The position numbers and the translations under genes are program-made. A DNA stretch of 11,842 nt from Achromobacter sp. (GTDB lineage Bacteria > Pseudomonadota > Gammaproteobacteria > Burkholderiales > Burkholderiaceae_B). Shown here piece by piece: positions 1 through 5,490 of this stretch (the stretch's first letter is position 1; every line of letters begins with the position of its first letter). The DNA is taken from NCBI GenBank assembly GCA_003454835.1, contig DMTA01000415.1, forward strand, positions 1-11,842, read 5' to 3'. The notes under the pieces were generated by a model. It saw only the letters and a list, made by a program, of their open reading frames with translations. It ran no database searches and had not been told where the DNA came from.

Positions 1-338
1 GCCTGCAGACGCTGGGCCAACTGGGCGATCTGGTGGCCCAACGCCTGGGCCGCCAGCCGCTCGTCGTGGGCGACCCGGACCAGCCCCTGGAAACAGTCGC
101 GTGGTGCACCGGCGGCGCCCAAGGCATGATGGGCGACGCCGTTGACGCGGGCGCCAGCGTGTACATCACCGGCGAAGTGTCCGAATCCACGGTGCATCTG
201 GCGCGCGAAACCGGCGTAGGGTTCATTGCTGCCGGCCACCATGCCACCGAACGCTACGGCGTCCAGGCGCTGGGGCAGGCCGTGGCCGAGCGTTTCGGCA
301 TCAAGGTCGAATTCGTGGACATCGACAACCCGGCCTGA
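1..338 (+). CDS. NIF3/YbgI-family dinuclear metal protein, 3' end only
   Basis: This is the C-terminal part of a NIF3-like (DUF34, YbgI/YqfO) protein. The reading frame is open from base 3, with no stop before TGA at 336-338, so the start lies outside the window. About 111 of the usual ~250 residues are present. The diagnostic feature is the C-terminal GHHATERYG motif (bases 232-258); in E. coli YbgI the equivalent His and Glu are ligands of a two-metal centre in a toroidal hexamer. An earlier segment, AGASVYITGEVSE, also looks typical of the family. The family is often annotated as 'GTP cyclohydrolase I type 2', but its biochemical role is unsettled, so no activity is claimed. It converges on mscL. 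The family call is firm; the function is unknown. Confidence 0.93.
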   Translation, partial: LQTLGQLGDLVAQRLGRQPLVVGDPDQPLETVAWCTGGAQGMMGDAVDAGASVYITGEVSESTVHLARETGVGFIAAGHHATERYGVQALGQAVAERFGIKVEFVDIDNPA

Positions 339-349
339 ATCCTTAACCC

Positions 350-397
350 CGGAGCGCCGGAGCGCCGGACCGCCGGACCGCCGGAGCGCCGGACCGC
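350..397. repeat. 8-bp tandem repeat, six units
   Basis: Six head-to-tail octamers of CGGASCGC lie between the convergent nif3-like and mscL genes. In order they are CGGAGCGC twice, CGGACCGC twice, CGGAGCGC, CGGACCGC, so the units differ only at the fifth base. A degenerate continuation follows. The array is outside any convincing gene, and an open frame crossing it is only a GC-rich shadow. Confidence 0.9.
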
Positions 398-424
398 CAG
401 AATTCCGGGGTCGACCCGCCTGAA

Positions 425-454
425 AGCAAAAGCGCCCCGATGGGGCGCTTTGCT
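425..454. terminator. Hairpin between convergent nif3-like gene and mscL
   Basis: The arms AAAGCGCCCC (429-438) and GGGGCGCTTT (442-451) enclose a 3-base loop. Three further pairs form outside them if one A is bulged. The hairpin starts 3 bases beyond the mscL stop codon on the minus strand and about 90 bases after the nif3-like stop. Short T-rich stretches follow on both strands, so it can plausibly terminate both genes. The stem is clear; two-way action is inferred. Confidence 0.75.
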
Positions 455-456
455 GT

Positions 457-903
457 TTACGGCCGCTTGAGCAGATCGCGAATTTCGCGCAGCAGGGCCA
501 CATCTTCCGGCGTCTTGGCGGGCGCCGGCGCTTCCTCCTGCTTGTTGCGAGCCTTGTAGATGGCCTTGACCATCCAGAAGATCACCAGCGCCAGCAGGAC
601 GAAATTGATGATGATGGTGACGAAGTTGCCCCACGCAAACACGTTGGCGCCAGCCTTGGTCAGATCCGCGTAGGTCATCGGTCCGGCATAGCCTTCGGGC
701 ATCGACAGGACAAGGAATTTGTTCGAGAAATCGACCGATCCGCCAAGGATGAAATTGACGAGCGGCATGATGATGTCCCGGACCAGCGAGTCGACAATCC
801 TGCCGAACGCCGCACCGATGATCACACCAACGGCTAAGTCGACCGCGTTGCCCTTGACCGCGAAATCTCGAAACTCTTTGACGAAACCAGTCGTTTTGCT
901 CAT
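457..903 (-). CDS. mscL: Large-conductance mechanosensitive channel MscL
   Basis: MscL is an inner-membrane channel that opens under membrane tension and releases solutes during hypo-osmotic shock. The 148-residue product is a normal family length. The N-terminal amphipathic segment ([18 protein letters not shown]) leads into TM1 at about residues 20-48, with the family signature around [13 protein letters not shown]. Gly26 corresponds to the pore-constriction Gly22 of E. coli by my hand alignment. A periplasmic loop covers about 52-87 and TM2 about 88-115. The C-terminal cytoplasmic helix is recognisable from EIRDLLKRP, preceded by an Ala/Pro/Glu-rich linker. The start is supported by a GGAGCGG ribosome site just upstream on the minus strand. 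It is divergent from petA and a hairpin follows the stop. Confidence 0.97.
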   Translation of the reverse strand: MSKTTGFVKEFRDFAVKGNAVDLAVGVIIGAAFGRIVDSLVRDIIMPLVNFILGGSVDFSNKFLVLSMPEGYAGPMTYADLTKAGANVFAWGNFVTIIINFVLLALVIFWMVKAIYKARNKQEEAPAPAKTPEDVALLREIRDLLKRP

Positions 904-943
904 AAATCCGCTCCATTCGTGATACGCCTGGGGTAGGCTGGCC

Positions 944-949
944 TATAAT
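944..949 (+). promoter_or_regulatory. Candidate -10 box for petABC
   Basis: A perfect TATAAT lies about 95 bases upstream of the petA start, in the only intergenic space before the pet operon. I see no good -35 hexamer at 16-18 bp spacing, so the site would need an activator or be weak. The opposite strand reads TATTAT at 945-950 and could serve mscL, so the two divergent promoters may overlap. Confidence 0.4.
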
Positions 950-1041
950 ACGCGGTTGCTATGTTGTTACATATTCCCGCGAACCCGATGCCGCAGAAGT
1001 GATGCTACTCGTTGAGCGGGCGCATCAACAAGGATAGGAAG

Positions 1042-1683
1042 ATGAGTCAGGATACGCTGGTGCATGACGATGACGGTGCGGTTGATCCCAACCTGCCACC
1101 TGATCCTTCGCGACGTTTCTGGGTTACCACCGCCTGTGCTGTGGGCGGCGTAGCAGGTGTCGCAACGGCAGTGCCGCTTGTGAGCACGTTTTCCCCCTCC
1201 GAAAAAGCCCGCGCGGCAGGGGCGCCGGTTGAAGTGGATATCGGCGACATTCCCGTCGGTTCCATGAAAACGGTCGAATGGCGCGGCAAACCGGTCTGGA
1301 TCATGCATCGCTCGCCCGAGCAGCTGGCCGGACTGAAAGCGCTGGATCCCCAGCTCGCCGACCCGCAATCCAAGCGGCCCGGCTTCACGCCTCCGTATGC
1401 CGAAAACGAAGCTCGCTCGCGCAAGCCCGAGATCTTCGTCTGCGTCGGCATCTGCACCCACCTGGGCTGCTCGCCCACCGCGCATTTCGAAACGGGTGGC
1501 GGCGGCGGTCTGGGCGCGGATTGGCAAGGCGGATTCCTCTGTCCGTGCCACGGCTCCACGTTCGACCTGGCTGGCCGGGTCTTCAAGAACAAGCCCGCTC
1601 CCGATAATCTCGAAGTTCCGCCGTACCAGTACCTCACCGACACCCGCATCATCGTGGGCGTCGATGAAGACAACAAGGCCTGA
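1042..1683 (+). CDS. petA: Rieske iron-sulfur subunit of cytochrome bc1
   Basis: PetA carries the high-potential [2Fe-2S] cluster that takes the first electron from ubiquinol at the Qo site and passes it to cytochrome c1. The 213-residue product starts at the ATG at 1042, preceded by an AAGGA ribosome site; an upstream in-frame TTG at 1012 lacks one. The N-terminus has a Tat-like twin arginine (Arg24-Arg25 in SRRFW) followed by a hydrophobic segment to about residue 50, which would act as an uncleaved membrane anchor. Both cluster-binding boxes are intact: CTHLGC (Cys138, His140, Cys143) and CPCHGS (Cys167, Cys169, His170). By family rule Cys138, His140, Cys167 and His170 bind the cluster, and Cys143-Cys169 form the disulfide. 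It is the first gene of petABC, 71 bases before petB. Confidence 0.97.
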   Translation: MSQDTLVHDDDGAVDPNLPPDPSRRFWVTTACAVGGVAGVATAVPLVSTFSPSEKARAAGAPVEVDIGDIPVGSMKTVEWRGKPVWIMHRSPEQLAGLKALDPQLADPQSKRPGFTPPYAENEARSRKPEIFVCVGICTHLGCSPTAHFETGGGGGLGADWQGGFLCPCHGSTFDLAGRVFKNKPAPDNLEVPPYQYLTDTRIIVGVDEDNKA

Positions 1684-1703
1684 CGCTCGCGTCGCGCTTT
1701 TTT
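1682..1703 (+). terminator. Weak hairpin plus T6 in the petA-petB spacer
   Basis: A short stem, GACG (1682-1685) with CGTC (1690-1693), is followed after GCGC by six T residues (1698-1703). It begins inside the petA stop codon. It is too small to be a confident terminator, but it could reduce transcription from petA into petB. The spacer otherwise holds the petB ribosome site. Confidence 0.25.
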
Positions 1704-1754
1704 CCCGATCTACGTAAGTAAGAACAATACGCCACGTATAGAAGGAGCCGTTAC

Positions 1755-3143
1755 ATGGCTGGCGAGAAAACCGTCGAGACGACAGGCCTGTTGGGCTGGC
1801 TGGACCGGCGCTTTCCGGTGACCTCCACCTGGAAAGCCCATCTGTCCGAGTACTACGCACCCAAGAATTTCAACTTCTGGTATTTCTTTGGCTCGCTGGC
1901 GCTACTGGTGCTGGTGCTGCAGATCGTGACCGGCATCTTCCTGGTCATGCACTACAAGCCGGACGCCGAGCGCGCGTTCCAATCCGTCGAATACATCATG
2001 CGCGAGGTCCCGTGGGGCTGGCTGGTGCGCTACATGCACTCGACCGGCGCGTCGATGTTCTTCGTCGTCGTCTACCTGCACATGCTGCGCGGCCTGCTTT
2101 ACGGTTCCTACCGCAAGCCCCGCGAACTGGTGTGGATCTTCGGCGTCGCGATCTTCCTCTGTCTGATGGCCGAAGCCTTCTTCGGCTACCTGCTGCCCTG
2201 GGGCCAGATGTCGTACTGGGGCGCCCAGGTGATCGTGAACCTGTTCGCGGCCATTCCGTTCATCGGCCCTGAACTGTCCATCTGGATCCGCGGCGACTAC
2301 GTCGTGTCCGATGCCACGCTGAACCGCTTCTTCGCCTTCCACGTCATCGCCATTCCGCTGGTGCTGATCGGCCTGGTCGCGGCTCACCTGGTGGCGCTGC
2401 ACGAAGTCGGCTCGAACAACCCGGACGGCATCGAGATCAAGCAGGGCCCGAAAGACAAGTACGGCCGCCCGAAAGACGGCATCCCGTTCCATCCGTTCTA
2501 CTCGGTGCACGACCTGGTGGGCGTGGCGGGCTTCCTGCTGGTGTTCGCGGCCATCGTGTTCTTCGCCCCGGAAATGGGCGGGTACTTCCTCGAGTTCAAC
2601 AACTTCATTCCCGCTGACTCGCTGAAGACGCCTCCGCACATCGCGCCGGTCTGGTACTTCACGCCGTTCTACTCGATGCTGCGCGCCACCACGGATGAAT
2701 TCACGTGGGTGCTGGCGGGCGCTTCGGTGCTGGGCGCCATCGTGCTGTTCGCCAAGAGCAACCTGAAGGGCTTCATGCGCATCGCCGTCCCCGGCATCCT
2801 GATCGTCGTCGCCGTGCTGCTGCGCGCCATCGACGCCAAGTTCTGGGGCGTGGTGGCCATGGGCGGCACGGTCGTCATCCTGTTCTTCCTGCCCTGGCTC
2901 GATCATTCGCCGGTCAAGTCGATCCGCTACCGCCCCACGTGGCACAAGTGGATCTACGGCATCTTCATGGTCAACTTCCTGGTGCTCGGCTACATCGGTA
3001 CGCAGCCGCCCAGTCCGCCGTTGAACCTGACGTCGCAGATCGGCACGCTGCTGTACCTGGCCTTCTTCTTCCTGATGCCGGTATGGAGCCGCCTGGGCAC
3101 CTTCAAGCAAGTGCCCGACCGCGTCACGTTCCACGCCCACTGA
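1755..3143 (+). CDS. petB: Cytochrome b subunit of the bc1 complex
   Basis: PetB is the integral-membrane cytochrome b that holds haems bL and bH and forms the Qo and Qi quinone sites. The product has 462 residues with about nine hydrophobic helices, a full-length fused cytochrome b rather than the split b6/subunit IV form. A strong GAAGGAG ribosome site sits 7 bases before the ATG. The haem-ligand pairs are visible: His95 and His109 in helix B (14 apart) and His196 and His211 in helix D (15 apart). The Qo-site motif that is PEWY in mitochondria reads PVWY here (residues 298-301). The charged loop after helix D (VGSNNPDGIEIK) resembles beta/gamma-proteobacterial relatives as I remember them. 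It lies between petA and petC in the same operon. Confidence 0.97.
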   Translation: MAGEKTVETTGLLGWLDRRFPVTSTWKAHLSEYYAPKNFNFWYFFGSLALLVLVLQIVTGIFLVMHYKPDAERAFQSVEYIMREVPWGWLVRYMHSTGASMFFVVVYLHMLRGLLYGSYRKPRELVWIFGVAIFLCLMAEAFFGYLLPWGQMSYWGAQVIVNLFAAIPFIGPELSIWIRGDYVVSDATLNRFFAFHVIAIPLVLIGLVAAHLVALHEVGSNNPDGIEIKQGPKDKYGRPKDGIPFHPFYSVHDLVGVAGFLLVFAAIVFFAPEMGGYFLEFNNFIPADSLKTPPHIAPVWYFTPFYSMLRATTDEFTWVLAGASVLGAIVLFAKSNLKGFMRIAVPGILIVVAVLLRAIDAKFWGVVAMGGTVVILFFLPWLDHSPVKSIRYRPTWHKWIYGIFMVNFLVLGYIGTQPPSPPLNLTSQIGTLLYLAFFFLMPVWSRLGTFKQVPDRVTFHAH

Positions 3144-3167
3144 GCCAACGAGAATAACGGACTAACC

Positions 3168-4019
3168 ATGATCAAGAAGCTGATTGGTGCCGTGGCCTTG
3201 ATGCTCACGTGTACCGCTACCTTTGCCGCCGGAGGCGGATTTCCGCTGGACAAGGCGCCTTACCGCGTCAACGACATGGCGTCGCTGCAAAACGGCGCCA
3301 AGCTGTTCGTCAACTACTGCCTGAACTGTCATAGCGCGTCCTCGATGCGCTACAACAAGCTCCGGGACATCGGCCTGACCGACGAACAGATCAAGGAAAG
3401 CCTGCTGTTCTCCGGCGAAAAGATCGGCGACATGATGCACGTCGCCATGACGCCGAAGGACGCCAAGGCCTGGTTCGGCACGACGCCCCCGGACTTGTCC
3501 GTGATCGCCCGCGCCAAATCCGTGAATGCCGGCCCCTCGGGTTCCGACTATCTGTACACCTACCTGCGCACCTTCTACCGTGACACGTCGCGCGCCACGG
3601 GCTGGAACAACCTGGTCTTCCCGTCGGTCGGCATGCCGCATGCCCTCTGGCAGGAACAGGGCCCGCGCGAGCTCACCACGGTCGCCGTGCACGAGGTCGA
3701 AGGCAAGCAAGGCGCCCCCAAAACCTGGGAACGCGTCACAACGGTGTACGATGCACAGGGTTTTGCCACGGTGAAGGCCGAGCCGTTAGCCAATCACCAT
3801 GGCCATGCCACCTTCGATGCCAAATTCAAGGCCGCCAACCCGGCCCAAATCGCAACATACGACAACGACGTCGCTGATCTGACCGCATTCATGTCCTGGA
3901 TGGCCGAGCCCGTCCAGACACTGCGCGTCCGCATCGGCGTCGGCGTCATGTTGTTCCTGCTCCTGTTCTTCTTTGTTACGTGGCGCCTGAATGCCTCGTA
4001 CTGGAAACACGTGCGCTAA
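3168..4019 (+). CDS. petC: Cytochrome c1 subunit of the bc1 complex
   Basis: PetC is the membrane-anchored c-type cytochrome that receives electrons from the Rieske protein and passes them to soluble or membrane-bound cytochrome c. The 283-residue precursor opens with a Sec signal peptide (MIKKLIGAVALMLTCTATFA, cleavage probably near residue 20-21). The haem-attachment site CLNCH is at residues 51-55. Met156, in FPSVGMPHAL, is the likely sixth haem ligand by analogy with other c1 proteins. A single C-terminal helix (about residues 252-273, ending RLNASYWKHVR) anchors the domain on the periplasmic face. It starts 24 bases after the petB stop. The ribosome site is weak, so translational coupling to petB is possible. 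It is the last pet gene before a structured 3' region. Confidence 0.97.
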   Translation: MIKKLIGAVALMLTCTATFAAGGGFPLDKAPYRVNDMASLQNGAKLFVNYCLNCHSASSMRYNKLRDIGLTDEQIKESLLFSGEKIGDMMHVAMTPKDAKAWFGTTPPDLSVIARAKSVNAGPSGSDYLYTYLRTFYRDTSRATGWNNLVFPSVGMPHALWQEQGPRELTTVAVHEVEGKQGAPKTWERVTTVYDAQGFATVKAEPLANHHGHATFDAKFKAANPAQIATYDNDVADLTAFMSWMAEPVQTLRVRIGVGVMLFLLLFFFVTWRLNASYWKHVR

Positions 4020-4048
4020 CCGTAACGCCCCGCCAGGTTCCCCAGCCA

Positions 4049-4100
4049 CCCCGTCTATCGGGGACGGAAGAGGCGGATAGGGCTGTAAGCCTATCCTGCC
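4049..4100 (+). other. Two hairpins in the petC 3' untranslated region
   Basis: Two inverted repeats precede the terminator. The first is CCCCG (4049-4053) with CGGGG (4059-4063). The second is GGATAGG (4075-4081) with CCTATCC (4090-4096), which can extend through GGCT/AGCC if one G is bulged. No T tract follows either, so they are probably mRNA structure rather than terminators. A 3'-end stabiliser or part of a processed small RNA are the main possibilities. Confidence 0.55.
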
Positions 4101-4129
4101 TGGCAATTGGGGCCAGCGCCTGCTAGATT
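4101..4129 (+). promoter_or_regulatory. Possible sspA promoter overlapping the pet terminator
   Basis: TGGCAA (4101-4106) and TAGATT (4124-4129) have the right 17-base spacing but match the consensus at only 3/6 and 4/6 positions. They lie in the terminator stem and loop. Because a strong terminator sits before sspA, either a promoter here or read-through is needed to express sspAB. This is a guess from spacing and context. Confidence 0.2.
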
Positions 4130-4151
4130 TAGGCGCTGGCCTTTCGTTTTT
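4111..4151 (+). terminator. Intrinsic terminator after petABC
   Basis: A perfect 10-bp stem, GGCCAGCGCC (4111-4120) with GGCGCTGGCC (4132-4141), encloses an 11-base loop and is followed directly by TTTCGTTTTT (4142-4151). This is a textbook Rho-independent terminator for the pet operon, ending only 19 bases before the sspA start. Confidence 0.9.
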
Positions 4152-4170
4152 CAATAAAGGACTTACCGCC

Positions 4171-4782
4171 ATGATGGTGCTCTATTCCGGAACCACGTGT
4201 CCGTTTTCGCAACGCTGCCGCTTCGTGTTGTTCGAAAAGGGTATGGATTTCGAGATCCGCGACATCGACCTGTACAACAAGCCCGAAGACATCTCGGTGA
4301 TGAACCCGTACGGTCAAGTGCCCATTCTGGTCGAACGTGACCTGGTGCTGTACGAGTCGAACATCATCAACGAGTACATCGACGAGCGCTTCCCGCACCC
4401 GCAACTCATGCCCGCCGACCCGGTCATGCGCGCGCGCACGCGTCTGTTCCTGTACAACTTCGAGAAGGAACTGTTCGTTCACGTCTCGACGCTGGAAGAC
4501 CGCAGCGCCAAGCCCGACGAAAAGAAGCTCGCCAACGCCCGCCAGAACATCCGCGATCGCCTGGCCCAACTGGCCCCCATGCTGCTCAAGAACAAGTACA
4601 TGCTGGGCGAGGAATTCTCCATGCTCGACGTGGCCGTTGCTCCGCTGCTCTGGCGCCTGGACCACTACGGCATCGAACTGCCCAAGAATGCGGCTCCGCT
4701 GCAAAAGTACGCCGAACGCATCTTCTCGCGCCCGGCCTACATCGAAGCGCTGACGCCTTCGGAAAAAGTGATGCGTCGTTAA
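4171..4782 (+). CDS. sspA: Stringent starvation protein A (SspA)
   Basis: SspA is a glutathione-S-transferase-fold protein that binds RNA polymerase and alters transcription during starvation and acid stress; it is not known to act as a transferase. The 203 residues comprise an N-terminal thioredoxin-like domain (about 3-80), with SGTTCPFSQRC where GSTs have their active site and NPYGQVP carrying the conserved cis-proline (Pro51), then an all-helical C-terminal domain. The Pro75-His76-Pro77 segment (ERFPHPQLMPADP) matches the exposed surface patch needed for E. coli SspA function. An AAAGGA ribosome site (4156-4161) precedes tandem ATG codons at 4171 and 4174; the first is chosen on spacing. 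It is followed 13 bases later by sspB, the usual partner. The call is secure. Confidence 0.95.
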   Translation: MMVLYSGTTCPFSQRCRFVLFEKGMDFEIRDIDLYNKPEDISVMNPYGQVPILVERDLVLYESNIINEYIDERFPHPQLMPADPVMRARTRLFLYNFEKELFVHVSTLEDRSAKPDEKKLANARQNIRDRLAQLAPMLLKNKYMLGEEFSMLDVAVAPLLWRLDHYGIELPKNAAPLQKYAERIFSRPAYIEALTPSEKVMRR

Positions 4783-4795
4783 GGCTGGCTGTGTA

Positions 4796-5248
4796 ATGGG
4801 TGAAACTTCGACCAAACCGTATCTGATCCGCGCACTGCACGAATGGTGCACCGATAACGGCTACACGCCGTACATCACCGTGCAGGTCGACGAGCACACC
4901 ATGGTGCCCGTCGCTCACGTGCGCGACGGCCAGATCACGCTGAACGTGGGCACGCTGGCCACCAACCGCCTGGTGCTGGGCAACGAATTCATCGAATTCC
5001 AGGCCCGCTTCAGCGGCGTGACCGAAAACGTCTACGTCCCCGTGGGCGCCGTCAGCGCCATCTATGCGCGCGAAACCGGCGCCGGCATGGGCTTCGAGGT
5101 ACAGCCCTACGAGCCGCCCGAGGCAGGCGCCCAAAGCGCCACGCCGAACCCCGCCGCCCCCGAGGGCTCGGACGCCAATCCCGCCTCCGGCGACGATGAC
5201 GGCGACGACGACGAACCCAAGCGCCCGCGCCTGACGATCGTCAAATAA
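4796..5248 (+). CDS. sspB: ClpXP protease adaptor SspB
   Basis: SspB tethers ssrA-tagged, ribosome-rescued proteins to ClpXP and speeds their degradation. The 150-residue product has the three expected parts. A folded tag-binding domain covers about residues 1-103 (starting TKPYLIRALHEWC, with the VPVAHVRDGQITLNVG strand region). A flexible Pro/Ala- and Asp-rich linker follows. The tail, RPRLTIVK, matches the short C-terminal motif that binds the ClpX zinc domain. The gap after sspA is 13 bases with only a weak AAGG-like ribosome site, which suggests co-transcription and possible coupled translation. Confidence 0.95.
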   Translation: MGETSTKPYLIRALHEWCTDNGYTPYITVQVDEHTMVPVAHVRDGQITLNVGTLATNRLVLGNEFIEFQARFSGVTENVYVPVGAVSAIYARETGAGMGFEVQPYEPPEAGAQSATPNPAAPEGSDANPASGDDDGDDDEPKRPRLTIVK

Positions 5249-5251
5249 CGA

Positions 5252-5277
5252 CCCCACGAGAGGGGCTGCATTTTTTT
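5252..5277 (+). terminator. Weak terminator candidate after sspB
   Basis: A 4-bp stem, CCCC (5252-5255) with GGGG (5262-5265), is followed after five bases by seven T residues (5271-5277). The stem is short and the T tract displaced, so termination would be partial. Read-through into tRNA-Thr is possible. Confidence 0.35.
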
Positions 5278-5280
5278 CAT

Positions 5281-5286
5281 TACAAT
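5281..5286 (+). promoter_or_regulatory. Candidate -10 box for tRNA-Thr
   Basis: TACAAT lies 30 bases before the mature tRNA 5' end, a good distance for a short 5' leader, and is followed by GC-rich sequence. No clear -35 is seen at 17 bp. It overlaps a CTGCAT/ATGCAG inverted repeat (5266-5271 and 5285-5290). Confidence 0.4.
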
Positions 5287-5316
5287 GCAGTCCCTGCGCG
5301 TGCCCCAGCACGCATC

Positions 5317-5392
5317 GCCGGTGTAGCTCAGTTGGTAGAGCAGCTCACTTGTAATGAGAAGGTCGAGGGTTCGATTCCTTTCACCGGCACCA
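5317..5392 (+). tRNA. tRNA-Thr, anticodon UGU
   Basis: A complete 76-base cloverleaf with encoded CCA. The acceptor arm GCCGGTG (5317-5323) pairs with CACCGGC (5382-5388), followed by discriminator A and CCA (5390-5392). The D arm is GCTC/GAGC. The anticodon loop CTTGTAA (5348-5354) carries TGT at 5350-5352 and reads ACA-type Thr codons. The T loop is TTCGATT. The anticodon stem has a G-A mismatch at its outermost pair, also present in the E. coli Thr tRNA as I remember it. A strong terminator follows. Confidence 0.97.
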
Positions 5393-5406
5393 AAGAAATA
5401 CCCAGC

Positions 5407-5439
5407 AAAAAGGCCGATTCCCTGTGAATCGGCCTTTTT
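5407..5439. terminator. Bidirectional terminator between tRNA-Thr and gntP-family gene
   Basis: A perfect 14-bp inverted repeat, AAAAAGGCCGATTC (5407-5420) with GAATCGGCCTTTTT (5426-5439), has a 5-base loop. On the plus strand it ends tRNA-Thr with a T tract. On the minus strand the A run becomes a T tract for the GntP-family gene, which ends at 5491. A second GC stem, GGGGCGG (5449-5455) with CCGCCCC (5473-5479), lies closer to that gene's stop. Confidence 0.9.
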
Positions 5440-5490
5440 GTTTGCGGTGGGGCGGGCGTGCATGGCGCGCATCCGCCCCCGCCGTCTTTG

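Noticed and set aside
399..417. GAATTC (EcoRI) and GTCGAC (SalI) sites close together beside the 8-bp repeat, resembling a cloning polylinker
   Set aside because: Only two 6-base sites occur, with no other vector sequence, and the chromosomal gene order continues on both sides. Chance in GC-rich DNA is enough.
1012..1041. Upstream TTG start for petA adding ten residues
   Set aside because: The ATG at 1042 has a good ribosome site and gives the usual N-terminus and length. The TTG has no such site.
1902..3140. 412-codon open frame antisense to petB
   Set aside because: The product is His/Asp/Gln/Arg-rich low-complexity sequence, typical of the antisense frame of a GC-rich membrane-protein gene. 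petB on the other strand is unambiguous.
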